Source: Siphonodentalium dalli
Taxonomy: Eukaryota; Mollusca; Scaphopoda; Gadilida; Siphonodentaliidae
NCBI GenBank assembly: GCA_032622095.1
Contig: CP136061.1
Location: forward strand, 64,485,127-64,549,126
Direction: 5' to 3'
Length of the DNA: 64,000 bases
Shown: positions 12,545 to 23,884 of the stretch, piece after piece
Numbering within the stretch: the first letter of the stretch is position 1
Layout: every line of letters starts with the position of its first letter
Made by a program: the position numbers and the translations under genes
Notes under the pieces: generated by a model
Seen by the model: the letters and a program-made list of their open reading frames with translations, nothing else
Database searches by the model: none
What the model was told of the DNA's origin: nothing

Positions 12545-12949
12545 CAGAGTTTGAGCGGCATTAAATTTTTATCATGCATTTTCTTTGTTGGCAATATCGG
12601 CCAATAACATTTTGTCCAATCGTTCTAACTGGATACTCGATTAACAAAAATTGTGATATTTTTTACAACAGATAGATTTGAGATTAGTGATGAACCAATA
12701 TGGGAAACCACCATTAGGCCGATACCCAGTTGTTAAAATTTACTAATCGGCCAATGCCGATGACGATTGTTCTATTTATAGTACAAAAAGTGATGCAACA
12801 CTAACAATAACTAGTTAGCCATGTAGTACATTCATTAAACTTAATTTTTGGTGATGAACCGATATGAGTAAACCACCATCGGCCGATACCCAGTTGTTAA
12901 ATTTACTAATCCGCCGATGCCGATGATGACTGTTCTATTTATAGTACAA

Positions 12950-13876
12950 CAAGAGCATCGCTAGGGCGTGGCAAAATACGCCCTTTAGCCATTTCGAATT
13001 GTACTATCGCAAAATAAGATAATACTTTGAGCTTACATTTGAAGAAAATCTGATATACATGTACCCCTAATTTCAATGCCAAAATGTGGTGAAATTCTAA
13101 GTCGAAAATGGCCATAATTCATGTAAAAATAATTAGACAGAACCTATATTCAAACTTGGCCTGTAGTTTTAGCTGGGAAATACACATACCAGCTTTGGTT
13201 CAGCTCAAATAATCAAAACTGGAGTTATCGGTCGGAAACCAAAATGTTATGAAATTGGTCAAATTCTAAGTTGAAAAAGGGCCGTAATTCATGTAAAAAT
13301 AACTGGACGGAACCCATATTCGAACTTGGCCTGTATCTTTAGCTGGGAAATACACATACCAACTTTGGTTCAGATCAAATAATGCAAACTGGAGTTATCG
13401 GTCGGAAACCAAAAATGTTAACAGACGGTCAAATTCTAAGTCGAAAAAGGGCCGTAACTCATGTAAAAATAACTGGACGGAACCCATATTCGAACTTGGT
13501 CTATATCGTTAGCTGAGAAATGCACATACCAACTTTGGTTCAGATCAAATAATGCAAACTGGAGTTATCGGTCGGAAACCAAAAATGTTAACAGACGGTC
13601 AAATTCTAAGTCGAAAAAGGGCCGTAACTCATGTAAAAATAATTGGACGGAACCCATATTCGAACTTGGCCTGTATCTTTAGCTGGGAAATACACATACC
13701 AACTTTGGTTCAGATCAAATACTCCAAACTGGAGTTATCGATCGGAAACCAAAAATGTTAACGGACGGACGGACAGACAGACGGACAGACGGACGGACGG
13801 ACAGACGGACAGACGGACAGACGGACGGACGGACAGACTGATAACATAATACGACCTTTTTTCAAAAAGGGCGTAT
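12950..13876. mobile_element. Helitron-like (pearl-type) element with 170-bp repeats
   Basis: The element lies inside the second left-end copy of the surrounding hAT. Its ends carry AAATACGCCCTTT and the inverse AAAGGGCGTAT. Inside are about four tandem copies of a 169-170 bp unit, seen from the spacing of AAATTCTAAG at 13092, 13261, 13431 and 13601. A microsatellite of GGAC/AGAC units follows at 13758-13838. This layout (core repeats, then microsatellite, then a short end) matches the pearl elements described from bivalves. It encodes nothing. Confidence 0.82.
13758..13838. repeat. GGAC/AGAC microsatellite
   Basis: About 20 units of GGAC mixed with AGAC, directly after the last 170-bp repeat. 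It is part of the element rather than an independent locus. Confidence 0.9.
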
Positions 13877-13986
13877 AAAAAGTGATGCAACATTAACAAT
13901 AACACTAACTAGTTAAGCCACATAGTAATTTCATTAAACTGATATTTTTGTGATTTAACTGCACAGTATAGTCACAGTTACCTTAA

Positions 13987-14291
13987 CCCTTTGGCAAGTA
14001 GAACGACATATATGTCGTCGTACGGTTCACAAGTGGAACGACATATATGTCATTTCAGGAAGTGTCATTTTTATGTAGACATAACTTCAATTCATCATCC
14101 GATTTATACAGGAGATATTTTGATTCATATAATGCCCCAATGTATAAGTGCAAAAGATTATGATCGAACATCAATTAAAACGAATTATTGGACCCTTTTG
14201 ACCCAAATTTGTTTATAATTATTACTATGATGTTGATGCTACACTCACGCATGACGTCATGTATATGACATTATAAATACTCTCCAAAGGG
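13987..14291. mobile_element. piggyBac-type short element, TTAA target
   Basis: The segment is flanked by TTAA at 13983-13986 and 14292-14295 and has inverted ends CCCTTTGGCAAGTA / CCCTTTGGAGAGTA. TTAA duplication with a CCC start is the piggyBac signature. The interior has two copies of the palindrome ACGACATATATGTC near 14000-14055. No transposase is present. It is nested in the hAT element at 12685-15133. Confidence 0.85.
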
Positions 14292-16733
14292 TTAATGTAA
14301 AGTGAATGATAAATTAATATTGCGTTATTATTTTTAGCTGATAATACGGTGAACATTTATGATCAAGCAATGAAGACATTTATCCACCGGTAAATTTAAG
14401 ATTTTCCATAAGGCTCGGAGGCCAGCAGGTGCGACATACAATATTATAATGTAGATTAATTACGTCATATTTGTGTCAAGTGTTCAAGAACATTCTATCT
14501 AAGCATGTGCGGTGACCACATTGTACTTTGACACATTGTCAGACTGGAATCTGTCGGCCTTTGATAAGAACTTGAAAATAAGTTGAAAGGGGCTACATCG
14601 ATCAGCCTGCATGCTTCTTTTCGATTGGCTCGAATACTTTTTGAGCGACAGTCATCTATACTAAAACACTGAATCAAAAACATTTTATTTTCACAGTTCA
14701 ATATGCCACAGAAGCAGGCTATAATCTGTGTTGGGTGTTCGACCACGTGGTCGCCAATTTATTCCCAATTCAAATTGTAGTGCATACGGCAAAGTCACCT
14801 TAGTCTATTTTGGGTACACAATTTAATTGATATCAAAGTCACCCATGCAATGTATATGATTACGGTTTACTGTTCATCCAATGTATTAACTACCATGCAG
14901 TACTATTTAAATGTGAAAGACTGCCCATACTTATCAAGTTACCATTACTTGCTGTACAACACGTACTAAAACAACAGATCATTTGAAAGTTGATTTACCG
15001 TTTTCTCGCTTTCCTGCATGGAAAGTGGAAACAATCGGAATGCCATAATAATGGCAGGATAGTTTTGCCGATGCCGATTGTAAACAGATAACCCGAATAT
15101 CGGGCGATATTCCAGTTAATCTGTTCATCACTATTTGAGATAATTCTTTCTAATATGTTGAAATATATGTGCCAGGGATGTAACTATTTTTTGTTGCATT
15201 TATGGGCTTATAAAATTGTAAGTGGGAAAGCAACATTCTTGGTATAATTTCTCTTCACGAATTTATACAGTATGTTGTTTGGCCACTTACAATTTTATAA
15301 CCCTACAAATGCAACAAAAAATATGTTGATTGCACATAATTACACATCTTTCATTTTCATCTGATTGGACAATTCCTAACAACGCCTAATTACTTGTTGC
15401 TTATATATCTCAATAAATATGTAAGTGGCCGAGTCACTAGCATACGAATTGTTGCCAAAAAAACATGGCTGTATAGTGTTAACTGGCTTCACCTGTAACA
15501 AATAGATGGTTAGATGCCTACTGTGAATTGACAAACTTCAAATTCTATTTTCAAAGGCGTAATTTCAAATTTGTGAAATAATTGCAAAATTCAAAAAGTT
15601 ATTTTTAATGGCACAATTGTTAGTTGTTCCTCCACGTCAGTTTCATTATGTTTAGATTTAAGTCGATTTTGACTTTAGCGGCCTTCAACTTCATTTATTG
15701 CGCATTTTCTTTATTGGCAAAATCGGCCAATCAAATTCATCCAAATGTTCAAACTGGATCCTCGACTGACAGAAATTGCAATTTTTACAACAGACAGATT
15801 TGATACAATTCTTTCTAGTACATTGAAATTAATGTTCCGGGGCGTAATTATAAGCAATCAACAAAGTTTTGTTGCACTTATGGGCTTATAAAATTTGTGA
15901 GAGGCCGAACAACATACTTGGAACAATTTTGCTTTGCGAATTTATACAGTATGTTGTTCGGCCACTTACAATTTTTATAAGCCCATAAATGTTAAATAAA
16001 ATAGGTTTATAGCGCCCGCTCTCCCGCGGCGAAGCTGCGGAAGCGAAGCGACCTAGGGTATACGTATGCGAATATGAGATATACTAATCGACTTTTTCAG
16101 CCACTCTAAAAGTAGATTAAATTACCTAAAGTAGAATAATTTATTCATAATTCAAAGGTCAGCGGAGTCCAAAAATGATTGTTGGCGACAGCCGCCATTT
16201 TGTTTTGATTAATGCCATCTCGAATTGGGCAAAATGCTCCAGGGCAAAAATTAAAAACTTTGATCTAGCAACTGTTAGCTATACTTCATCATATGTAGGA
16301 ACATTATGCTCCTAAAGCCAAATATATTTTCAAAAAGTGAATGTAAATTGAACAAAAGCTCTGGTTAACATAAAAGTTAAATTGCATGAAAAAGTTTTGT
16401 TTACATATTTCATAAAATTATTAAAAATATTTACCCCGAAAGATTGATGAAATATTCTCAAAGTTCAAGGCCGACAAACGGAAACTTTAAGTTCCGATTG
16501 AAAGATCGCAGAGTCATTTTAAGATTGCTTCTTGGGAAACCAGTACAGGCGTCATGACATCAAGACGTACATCATGACGTCACTACCTACACCGGTGCGC
16601 AAAATTCCAGACAGGACTGCGTCGATGGCCAGACAGCTGAGACTCGTATTACATGGCAGGCTAAATATCCACATTTACGTATATGTGATTATTTACATAC
16701 ATTGTATATATCATTTTCTTGTGTCCCATTATA

Positions 16734-17441
16734 AGGGTGGATACACACATGCATGTAATTTCCAATAATTGACAACATATATCACCTGCGCGCGAGCGGT
16801 TCATTGTTAACAGGCCAGACAAGTGAGTAGTGCTAAGCGAAGTCAAATTGTCTTCTATCAGTACATTTAAGGCCAGTCCAAAACATGTCTTCTCGTACGG
16901 ATGCGGAAATTAGTCAAGTCTGTGTGATATCTGGCATTTTATTAATGCACGAACACCAGAAGCCATAGCCTACGTCTGGCATATACAGGCTTGATGTAGA
17001 ACATTTTCAACCATGATGCTTGTTTGTGTGGGGTCTCGAAAGCTTCAAATCGCAAAGGGACTTAGTTGAATGTATCGGTCGGAATAATCTGGGCAAGAAT
17101 GTACAATATGATATGTTTTACTTAAATAGCTCAGAGTTAGCCACCCCCGCCTGGTAGCTTTCGGGGTCATATATAGCCCCTGCATGCGTCGGGGAAATCC
17201 TAATCCACCACTGCTATAAATAAGAGAGGACTGGTAATTATTTAAATAGAAAGTCTACCGCATGGGTTATCCCACGAACAATTATTTTAAGTGGCCTGGC
17301 AACTCGGTCCAAGATAACGGCTTATCTACATTCCGACTTAATTATAACTAGAACTCAGTGCGTTCAACACGTAGGCAATGATTGGGTTGTCAGCAAATAC
17401 ACGATAATTACAGAGATTACATGCATGTGTGTATCCACCCT
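16734..17441. mobile_element. TA-flanked element with 26-bp perfect terminal inverted repeats
   Basis: The left end reads AGGGTGGATACACACATGCA and continues TGTAAT; the right end is its reverse complement. TA flanks both sides (16732-16733 and 17442-17443). The interior (about 650 bp) has no coding region. TA duplication suggests Tc1/mariner, although a longer TTA-type target cannot be excluded because the flanks are AT-rich. Confidence 0.8.
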
Positions 17442-17449
17442 TAGGGTTT

Positions 17450-18213
17450 ATCATCAAATCCTTCTATACAGATAACAATTCATCCGATAATTCCATGAAC
17501 AGAAACAAGCGGGCGCAAATTATGTTTACGTACATGATCATATTAGCTTATATATATACCTATTGTTATATCTATTTGTTAAAAATGTATAATGTTAAAT
17601 CCTTGATTTGCAATGAAATCTAAAAAACAAAACAAAAATGTCAAAGGAGTCACCCGAACATGCAAATCATTTCAGCACAAATGCTAACTCTGCAGTATGT
17701 AAGTAGAAGGCAAAAACATGAGAAGATATATATAATTCCCTTGGACTCTTGACCCATATCTGAAAAACAGTTATTTTTCGCTTTATATTTGGTAACTTGT
17801 GAATGTATAATGTGCATAATCACCAGTTTTAACGTATCTACATGGTCCCTAATTAGTTGTGGCGAATTTAAATTATAATAACAGTCAATATTGCATGACA
17901 TTTTGTAAAATCTTCATTGGCAGACTTTAAAATTACAATTGGCAATTAGCCGATGGTGGTTCTCAGATATCGGTTCATTGGTAATTATTACGTATAATCT
18001 TTGTTTGTAATGTGTAGTTGATGTACTTGGATGAAGACCTCAATGATGGAAAGCATCAGGAAAGATGGACTTCATGTACATGCTAAAAGACATAACTAAA
18101 TGTAACTGATATCCCTAATGATTATAAAGTCTTGAGATGAAAGGATATTTTATAGTGAGTTTCTGAGTTTAGACGGGGATTATACAGGATAATCATGCTG
18201 AACATAAACTTAC
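17450..18213 (-). other. Intron downstream of EGF exon 6
   Basis: AT-rich non-coding sequence. Near 17945-17985, CCGATGGTGGTTCTCAGATA followed by TCGGTTCATTGG resembles the inverse of the end of the hAT element at 12685, so it may be a relic of a second copy. Confidence 0.5.
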
Positions 18214-18360
18214 GTTTACTGCACACATTACTCTTGTCCTTGTAGTATGTAGCAGCGCAACTACAGTGATAGGAGTTTGAACCACCAATACAAACTGCAT
18301 TTCCATCAATGCACTGGTGTTCAGTTTCCCCATAGGAGCATTCTCCATTGATGAGCACTT
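18214..18360 (-). CDS. EGF-like exon 6 of the EGF/FN3 gene
   Basis: The exon is 147 bp and phase 1-1, with acceptor TTGCAG just above 18360 and donor GTAAG just below 18214. The six-cysteine module reads GECSYGETEHQCIDGNAVC, a SYHCSCAATYY segment and a closing cysteine in SNVCSK. Spacing matches the other modules, including the C-x-C pair. A TTAA-flanked element lies only about 26 bp upstream of the acceptor, so the branch-point region of this intron may be partly transposon-derived. Confidence 0.87.
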
Positions 18361-18386
18361 CTGCAATTTCAAAAATAGAGCCTTAA

Positions 18387-18641
18387 CCCTTTCATGGTGG
18401 GAGCTGTGCTGGTGCAGCATTAAAGATCATGTGCTAGTGCATTCTCTTATATATGCGAGTTTACCATAGGGAGTTTCGCATATATAAGAGAATGCCAAGG
18501 CTTACATGGTCAAGGTAAATATTGTTAGGCCGATGTATTCTGTTATATATGCAATGCTCCCTATGGGAGACTCATATATATAAGAGAATGCATTGGCACA
18601 AGGTTTTCGCAAAATTTCAGGAATCTCCAGACTTGGAAGGG
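18387..18641. mobile_element. piggyBac-type short element, TTAA target
   Basis: The 255-bp segment is flanked by TTAA (18383-18386 and 18642-18645) with inverted ends CCCTTTC / CCCTTCC. Two internal stem-loops use the same arm, GCATTCTCTTATATATGCGA, at 18439-18495 and a variant at 18535-18595. It lies immediately upstream of EGF exon 6. Confidence 0.8.
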
Positions 18642-18699
18642 TTAATTGTAATCAGTTTAAGGCCTGAGAATATTCGAAATTTTACCAAGGTTGTCTGGT

Positions 18700-19200
18700 T
18701 TTTAGCTCACCTGAGACGAAGTTTCCGGTGGAGCTATAGTCATCACTCCTCATCCGTCCGTCCGTCCATCCGTCATTAATCGTCTTCTTCTCCAAAACTA
18801 TTAGACTAAATATTTGGTGTGGATTTTCCCTAGGTGAATCACATTCAGATTTGTTCAAATGATGTCTCTATGTCAATTAGTTGCGAAACCAAGGCCATAA
18901 CTCTATTCCTCCATAGTAATTCTTAGAACGACTTCTTGTCAAAAACCATTGGGCTGATTTAGCTAATATTTGGTATGGAGGGTCATTGGGGTTCAGTTTT
19001 GTTCAAATGGGGTAACTGGGTTAAATAGGGGCAGAGCCAGGGACATAACTCATAAATAAAATTAAAAAATATTTTTAAATTTAAATCCTTGCTCAATTAA
19101 AGTAAAAATGAAAAGAAAAAAAAAACATATAAATATTTTTCATTTTAACCATTAATCTTTTTCTTTTTTTTTTAGACACACCAAAACCATGACCCCCAAC
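18700..19200. repeat. Helitron-like repeat fragment with CCGT microsatellite
   Basis: The segment begins AGCTCACCTGAGACGAAGTT, followed by a short CCGT microsatellite near 18748-18772 and about two diverged copies of a unit with CCATAGTAATTCTTA, TTTAGCTAATATTTGGTATG and CAGGGACATAACT. The same unit recurs at 38.05-38.6 kb. Microsatellite next to core repeats fits the pearl-type layout, here in the opposite orientation to 12.9 kb. Confidence 0.65.
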
Positions 19201-19275
19201 CCCACTTTTGGTTCCAACTGTATGCCTGTATGCCTATTCATGTCAAGTGAAATCTGACTTATCTATAAACATGTG

Positions 19276-20900
19276 TAGCATGAGAGGGTTAACTAATTGT
19301 AAAATCTTTCTAATTAAATTCTATGTTCGCCCTAATTTACGTAATTTTACTTTCGTAATGTTCATCGCGATTTATATCATAAATCTATTTGTCGTATTCG
19401 TACTATTTCAATAGTTTGATCAGTTTTATTTCACAGATCGCTTTGCTGATCTGTAACTTTCATAATTGTAAATATTACGGGAAATCCTCAACAACGATGC
19501 AAGGGCATTCCAACGGTTTTCGTAACAAATCGAGCTCATTTCCAAGCTAAATTCAGCCGTATTTCCATACGCATCCTGACTACAGAAGAATATCATGCCA
19601 GGCTACTATTATAGAGCATCCACAGCTCGCAATCTTAATGATTGCACTTTCCAGTTAGGTAATTTCAACGCATATTTCATGCACATTTCCACTTGGTCAA
19701 TTACACTGCAGTTCAGACTTCAGTCGTAGTCATTCTTTACTCTTATTCTTAGTACTCTTGTAGTACATTTGTAGTATATATGTAGGTTAGTTCGTGCGTT
19801 AGCCTGTGAGGAATAAGGGTACTCCAGTCATGCTATCCATCCAGGAGGTACAATCAGAATCAGAGCCAGGTTTAGATGCATGAGGATAGACAGATGCATC
19901 ACAGCTCAGTCAGAATCAGAACCAGGTTTAGATGCACGATGGTTTAGATGCACGAGGACAGACAGAGATGCATCACCTGGATTATGGATAGTACAGTTTC
20001 ACTCACATACCACTTTGTCTGATCATGGCAGATGTAATAATCAGACAGTCCAAATCCAAATGCAGACCTGGTACAGTGCATATCAAGACAGAAACCAACC
20101 ATACAACCAATCATCATCACTTGGTCGATTGCTTTGCCGATGCGCGATCGGTATTACGCCCATCCCAGATGAACCATTTCCAGTGCTGCCTGGTGACACA
20201 TACATTAGATGTCCACACTTGGTTGAGGCCCAGGTTACAAGTCAGCCCACATGTACACTATGCATCCGGTACACGTATCACGTCCATACTTTATCAGTAG
20301 ATGATGCAGTACCATTCCACGATCATACATACTAACAGGTTTATCCAGGTCATATTATTATTCCTCACAGGTAGCTCAATTACTATAGTATATGCGGGTT
20401 CAGTCATATTAATAATCGCACTAATAGAAGTAATTTACGAGTATTCATTCACTGCTTTATGCAATACTTATTCCCGTAATATAGTGCATACAGATTGTTC
20501 ATATTGTTGTCATAGCTTTGAATATACAATATTATTCTGGTCATTGTAAATAAATAATAGCATTTTATACTGGTCTCTACTCTTGTTAGGCTGGTCAACT
20601 CATATGGATTTGGGGGTTGTATTTATCATGCTCACAGTGTAATTAGTTATAATGTAGTCTGCCAGTTGGTAACACTCAGGTAATACCAGGTATATATAGA
20701 CAGCCCAGATGTACTACGTCCAGCTTACTCATGAATATTGATGTCGTCATCCAGCCATGCAGTGTCGACGATCCGGTCGCTGTACCGCCCTATCCACTGC
20801 TCGTCAGATGTCTTGGTTGACATGTTACTCATCCCTTCAGAGATGTCAGATCTGGTCGTTGTACTTCACTGTCAGTCCAGCTAATAACATGCATATGTAA
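19276..20900 (+). mobile_element. LTR fragment of the 32.7-38 kb retroelement family
   Basis: From TGTAGCATGAGAGG at about 19276 to about 20900 the sequence closely matches 36192-37530. Relative to that copy it lacks about 125 bp after GGGAAATCC (about 19489), which in the other copy contains a TATA-like TGTATAAATACC. It carries about 390 bp (around 20050-20440) absent from the other. It breaks off after AACATGCATA, where the other copy continues. The 151-residue frame at 19880-20335 is inside this LTR and spans short tandem repeats; I do not regard it as a gene. Confidence 0.72.
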
Positions 20901-22020
20901 CAATTATACCTTGTGTCAATTGTATTGTAAATCAGTGAAGGCTCTTTAAACATGGGTTGTCGCATTAAATCGGAAAGGTAATGGTCTCTTTAAATATTCG
21001 AGCGAGATTTGGCTGGACATCTTTAATGTGGGTGTCGAAGTGGTCAGGCGAGATCAATTATTAATTCACGGGTGAATGCACGCTCAGTCTGAAGGATAGC
21101 TTGTGTGGAACGTGGCTCGCTCACGATGATTGACAACATAAATCTCGGGTGAACCCATGTAATTTACGATTGGCTCGCGACGGTCATTGAATGGCTATTT
21201 AGGACAAAGAATTTTGGTGGGATGGGCAGTTGACTTGAATTTCCAAAGACTAAGGTATGTGTTGCTAAATTTTCTTCTTAGGGGGGTGGGGGGGGGGGGT
21301 GGCAATTATTCCATGAGTTACGGGGAGATGACAATATTTTTATTTAATTTTCCATGTTCGACCGAGTTAATTTACCAAGCTAATTTGTCTTGTCCGAATG
21401 TATTCTGGTTTGAAATAATTCCCTAATTGATATTCATATCCGTTACAAACGCGATAATATTACGCTATATTCATGGTGTACCCTAGCCACCGATGTATAC
21501 CGTTATCTGGCATAAACTTCTATATCGGACGTTGTTAGTATAAAACACGTGTCAATGGGGAACGGAATATCGTCGCGACACTGGGCCACGGTATGACTGT
21601 ATTTTTGGACTAACTTAGGGCGTCGATGTCAAATTGTCAATTCATCTCACTTGCGCATACCGTCAAACAAAGGTTGAGACCAGGTGGATAAATCTGTTCA
21701 ATCGAGAATTTAGACTCCTCACAGAATTCCTCGAAAACATTGTCATTGAACCATATGTAAATTTACTGTACTCATCGGCGTTGGCGGCAAAATTACTCTC
21801 TTCTTGCACCAGCACCACTATTCTCTCTTAAGGTCATTATTATTGCATGCCAGTATTCTTTAGTTTGTTATTTTATTTAGTTTATACAAAATCTGATGGA
21901 ATAGACTAACTACGATGAGTACAGGGGTGTGGAAACATTTAATTTAATGAACGGGTCTGCTTTGTCGCCCCTTTTTGACATTTGTTGTTAAGAGTTATAT
22001 ATTACTCAAACGGAAGGATG
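20900..22020. other. Intronic interval, nothing recognised
   Basis: No recognisable gene or element ends. It contains a G-run near 21280-21300. Confidence 0.4.
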
Positions 22021-22029
22021 CGATGAGTC

Positions 22030-22620
22030 TATATGTCAAATAATTGTGGATGATGGTTTCTAATTTTTCTCAAATAGAATTACCCCCCATTTCTGTTTAC
22101 ATTATCGTTGGGAAATTTCGCGCCACGCCGAAATAACATATACCGGAAGTAACGAAAATCGTATGTGATGCGAACCACGTGCATTTGTAAAGATGTCATT
22201 TCTGTTCTGGTATGGTATTTGGTAAATACGGCCCCAAAAATTTAGCCAAGATAAAAGCAAGCAGTTGTGGAATTATGATAAATTATATGTCAAATAACTT
22301 GTATTATGTTTCTAATGTTAAAAGCGAGCAGTTGTGGAATTATGATAAATTATATATCAAATAACGTGTATTATGTTTCTAATGTTCTCAAATAGAATTA
22401 CCCCCCATTTCTGTTTACATTATCGTTGGGAAATTTCGCACCACACCGAAATAACATATACCGGAAGTAACGAAAATCGTGTGTGATGCAAACCACGTGC
22501 ATTTGTAAAGATGTAATTTCTGTTCTGGTATGGTATTTGTTAAATACGGCCCCAAAAATTTAGCCAAGATAATAGCGAGCAGTTGTGGAATTATGATAAA
22601 ATTTATGTCAAGTAAACTTG
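22030..22620. repeat. Tandem duplication, unit about 300 bp, two copies
   Basis: Two direct copies share AATTACCCCCCATTTCTGTT, CCGGAAGTAACGAAAATCGT and GGCCCCAAAAATTTAGCC in order. They differ by scattered substitutions only. A smaller duplication of GCAGTTGTGGAATTATGATA joins them near 22260-22340. Confidence 0.8.
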
Positions 22621-22854
22621 TATGATGTTTCTTATTAGCTCAATTAGATATCACGCTCTGTTGTTTCCGTGTAAAGGAAATGTGCAATCTTTGAAATGTG
22701 CATCGTTTTTTTTTTCCTCAGGTAGGTAAGTTCCAACAACTTGGTAAGCTTTGGTAATCCCTTTACTCTCGAATCTGTCAGTACCTGACCAACTCCTGGA
22801 ATTTTGTTCACTGATTTATTCCCGATGGGTTCACCAGAGTTTTATGGGTCTAAA

Positions 22855-23262
22855 TGTTTCTTTGTAAACGTAATCCGACGTTCGTTTGTCACAATTATGA
22901 AACTATATTTTCGAGGCTTATTACCTTGCTGAAACAACGCTCTTTATTGTTGTTGTTGTTTTTCCAAACAGTGAATAATTCATGTTCAAATGTTTCTTTG
23001 TAAACGTAATCCGACGTTGTTTGACACAATTATCAAACTATATTTTCGAGGCTTACTACCTTACTGAGACAATGCTCTTTATTGTTGTTGTTGTTGTTTT
23101 TCCAAACAGTAAATAATTCATGTTCAAATGTTTCTTTGTAAACGTAATCCGACGTTGTTTGACACAATTATCAAACTATATTTTCGAGGCTTACTACCTT
23201 ACTGAGACAACGCTCTGTATTGTTGTTGTTGTTTTTCCAAACAGTAAATAATTCATGTTCAA
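22855..23262. repeat. Tandem triplication, unit about 130 bp
   Basis: Three direct copies of AATGTTTCTTTGTAAACGTA followed by ATCCGACGTT, TATTTTCGAGGCTTA and a TTG trinucleotide run of variable length that ends in TTTTTCCAAACAGT. The copies differ mainly in TTG repeat number. Confidence 0.85.
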
Positions 23263-23519
23263 ATGCGTCTCTGTGTGCGTATTCTTGCCCTGTGTTTCAT
23301 ACACGACAGATTATACTGAAGAGTCTGACTGACTCAAATAAACACAACGCTCTGAATTATATCATGGTCCATTAATGCTGGTATATAACTGGTTAACTTT
23401 GAGTGTTGTCCTCTTGCTTTGACCGATGTTTATCGAGTTTTCACTGCCTGATATTGTAAGGAATAGATACATCCTTTTGGGTTTCAAACAAAATTACTGG
23501 ACATATGTAAAACATATGT

Positions 23520-23689
23520 CGGTGATTTCATTAAGGGGGTAGATATTATAATGAATATGTTTGCTTATAGTCATGTATCAGCATTCATTAAGGGGGTAGT
23601 TGTTATAATGAAAATGTTTTACATATAGTCATATATTAGCATTGATTAAGGGGGTAGTTATTAAAATGAAAATATTTTGCTTATGATTA
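23520..23689. repeat. Minisatellite, left part
   Basis: About three copies of a roughly 60-bp unit with ATTAAGGGGGTAGTTATTAT and AATGAAAATATTTTGCTTAT. The array continues at 31018, on the far side of the large inserted element. Confidence 0.8.
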
Positions 23690-23884
23690 GGCCTAAAAAA
23701 AAAAGACGTTTGTTTCCGCTAACCCGACCGACCCTATTTTAAACCCCCGACCCTAAACTTTTTATTGCCATTGCAACAAAACAAAAATTGGACCCAAAAT
23801 GTTTTTGTTTTTGTTTTTTATTTAAATTTTTTCAATTTAGGCCCCAATTCATATCATAACAAGATGCAAAACATTTATATATAT

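Larger units (their letters stand above)
12685..15133. mobile_element. hAT-type non-autonomous element, TSD TTTGAGAT
   Basis: This 2449-bp element starts TAGTGATGAACC and ends with the inverse GTTCATCACTA. Its exact 8-bp target duplication TTTGAGAT lies at 12677-12684 and 15134-15141. The left end is duplicated in tandem (12685 and about 12850), each copy carrying CCGATACCCAGTTGTTAAA. The element contains a Helitron-like insertion (12950-13876) and a TTAA-flanked element (13987-14291). It has no transposase. A lone inverted end of the same family may survive near 17945-17985. Confidence 0.92.
12545..16000. repeat. Tandem duplication of about 670 bp, first copy split by a hAT element
   Basis: Copy A is 12545-12684 joined to 15134-15330. 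Copy B is about 15670-15990. Shared landmarks in order are GCATTTTCTTTRTTGGC, CGGCCAAT, ACAGAYAGATTTGA, AATTCTTTCTA, then a stem-loop. Each stem-loop (15187-15321 and 15867-15990) has arms starting TTTGTTGCAYTTATGGGC and closing with the reverse complement. Copy B is uninterrupted where copy A holds the 2.45-kb hAT element. Confidence 0.75.

Noticed and set aside
16010-16070. GC-rich patch (CTCCCGCGGCGAAGCTGCGG) as a CpG-type promoter
   Set aside because: It is only about 50 bp, has no downstream coding region, and more likely belongs to a repeat end.
19880-20335. Open frame of 151 residues on the plus strand
   Set aside because: It lies wholly inside an LTR copy, crosses short tandem repeats of GGTTTAGATGCA, and is destroyed by the 390-bp difference in the 36-37 kb copy. 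No domain is visible.
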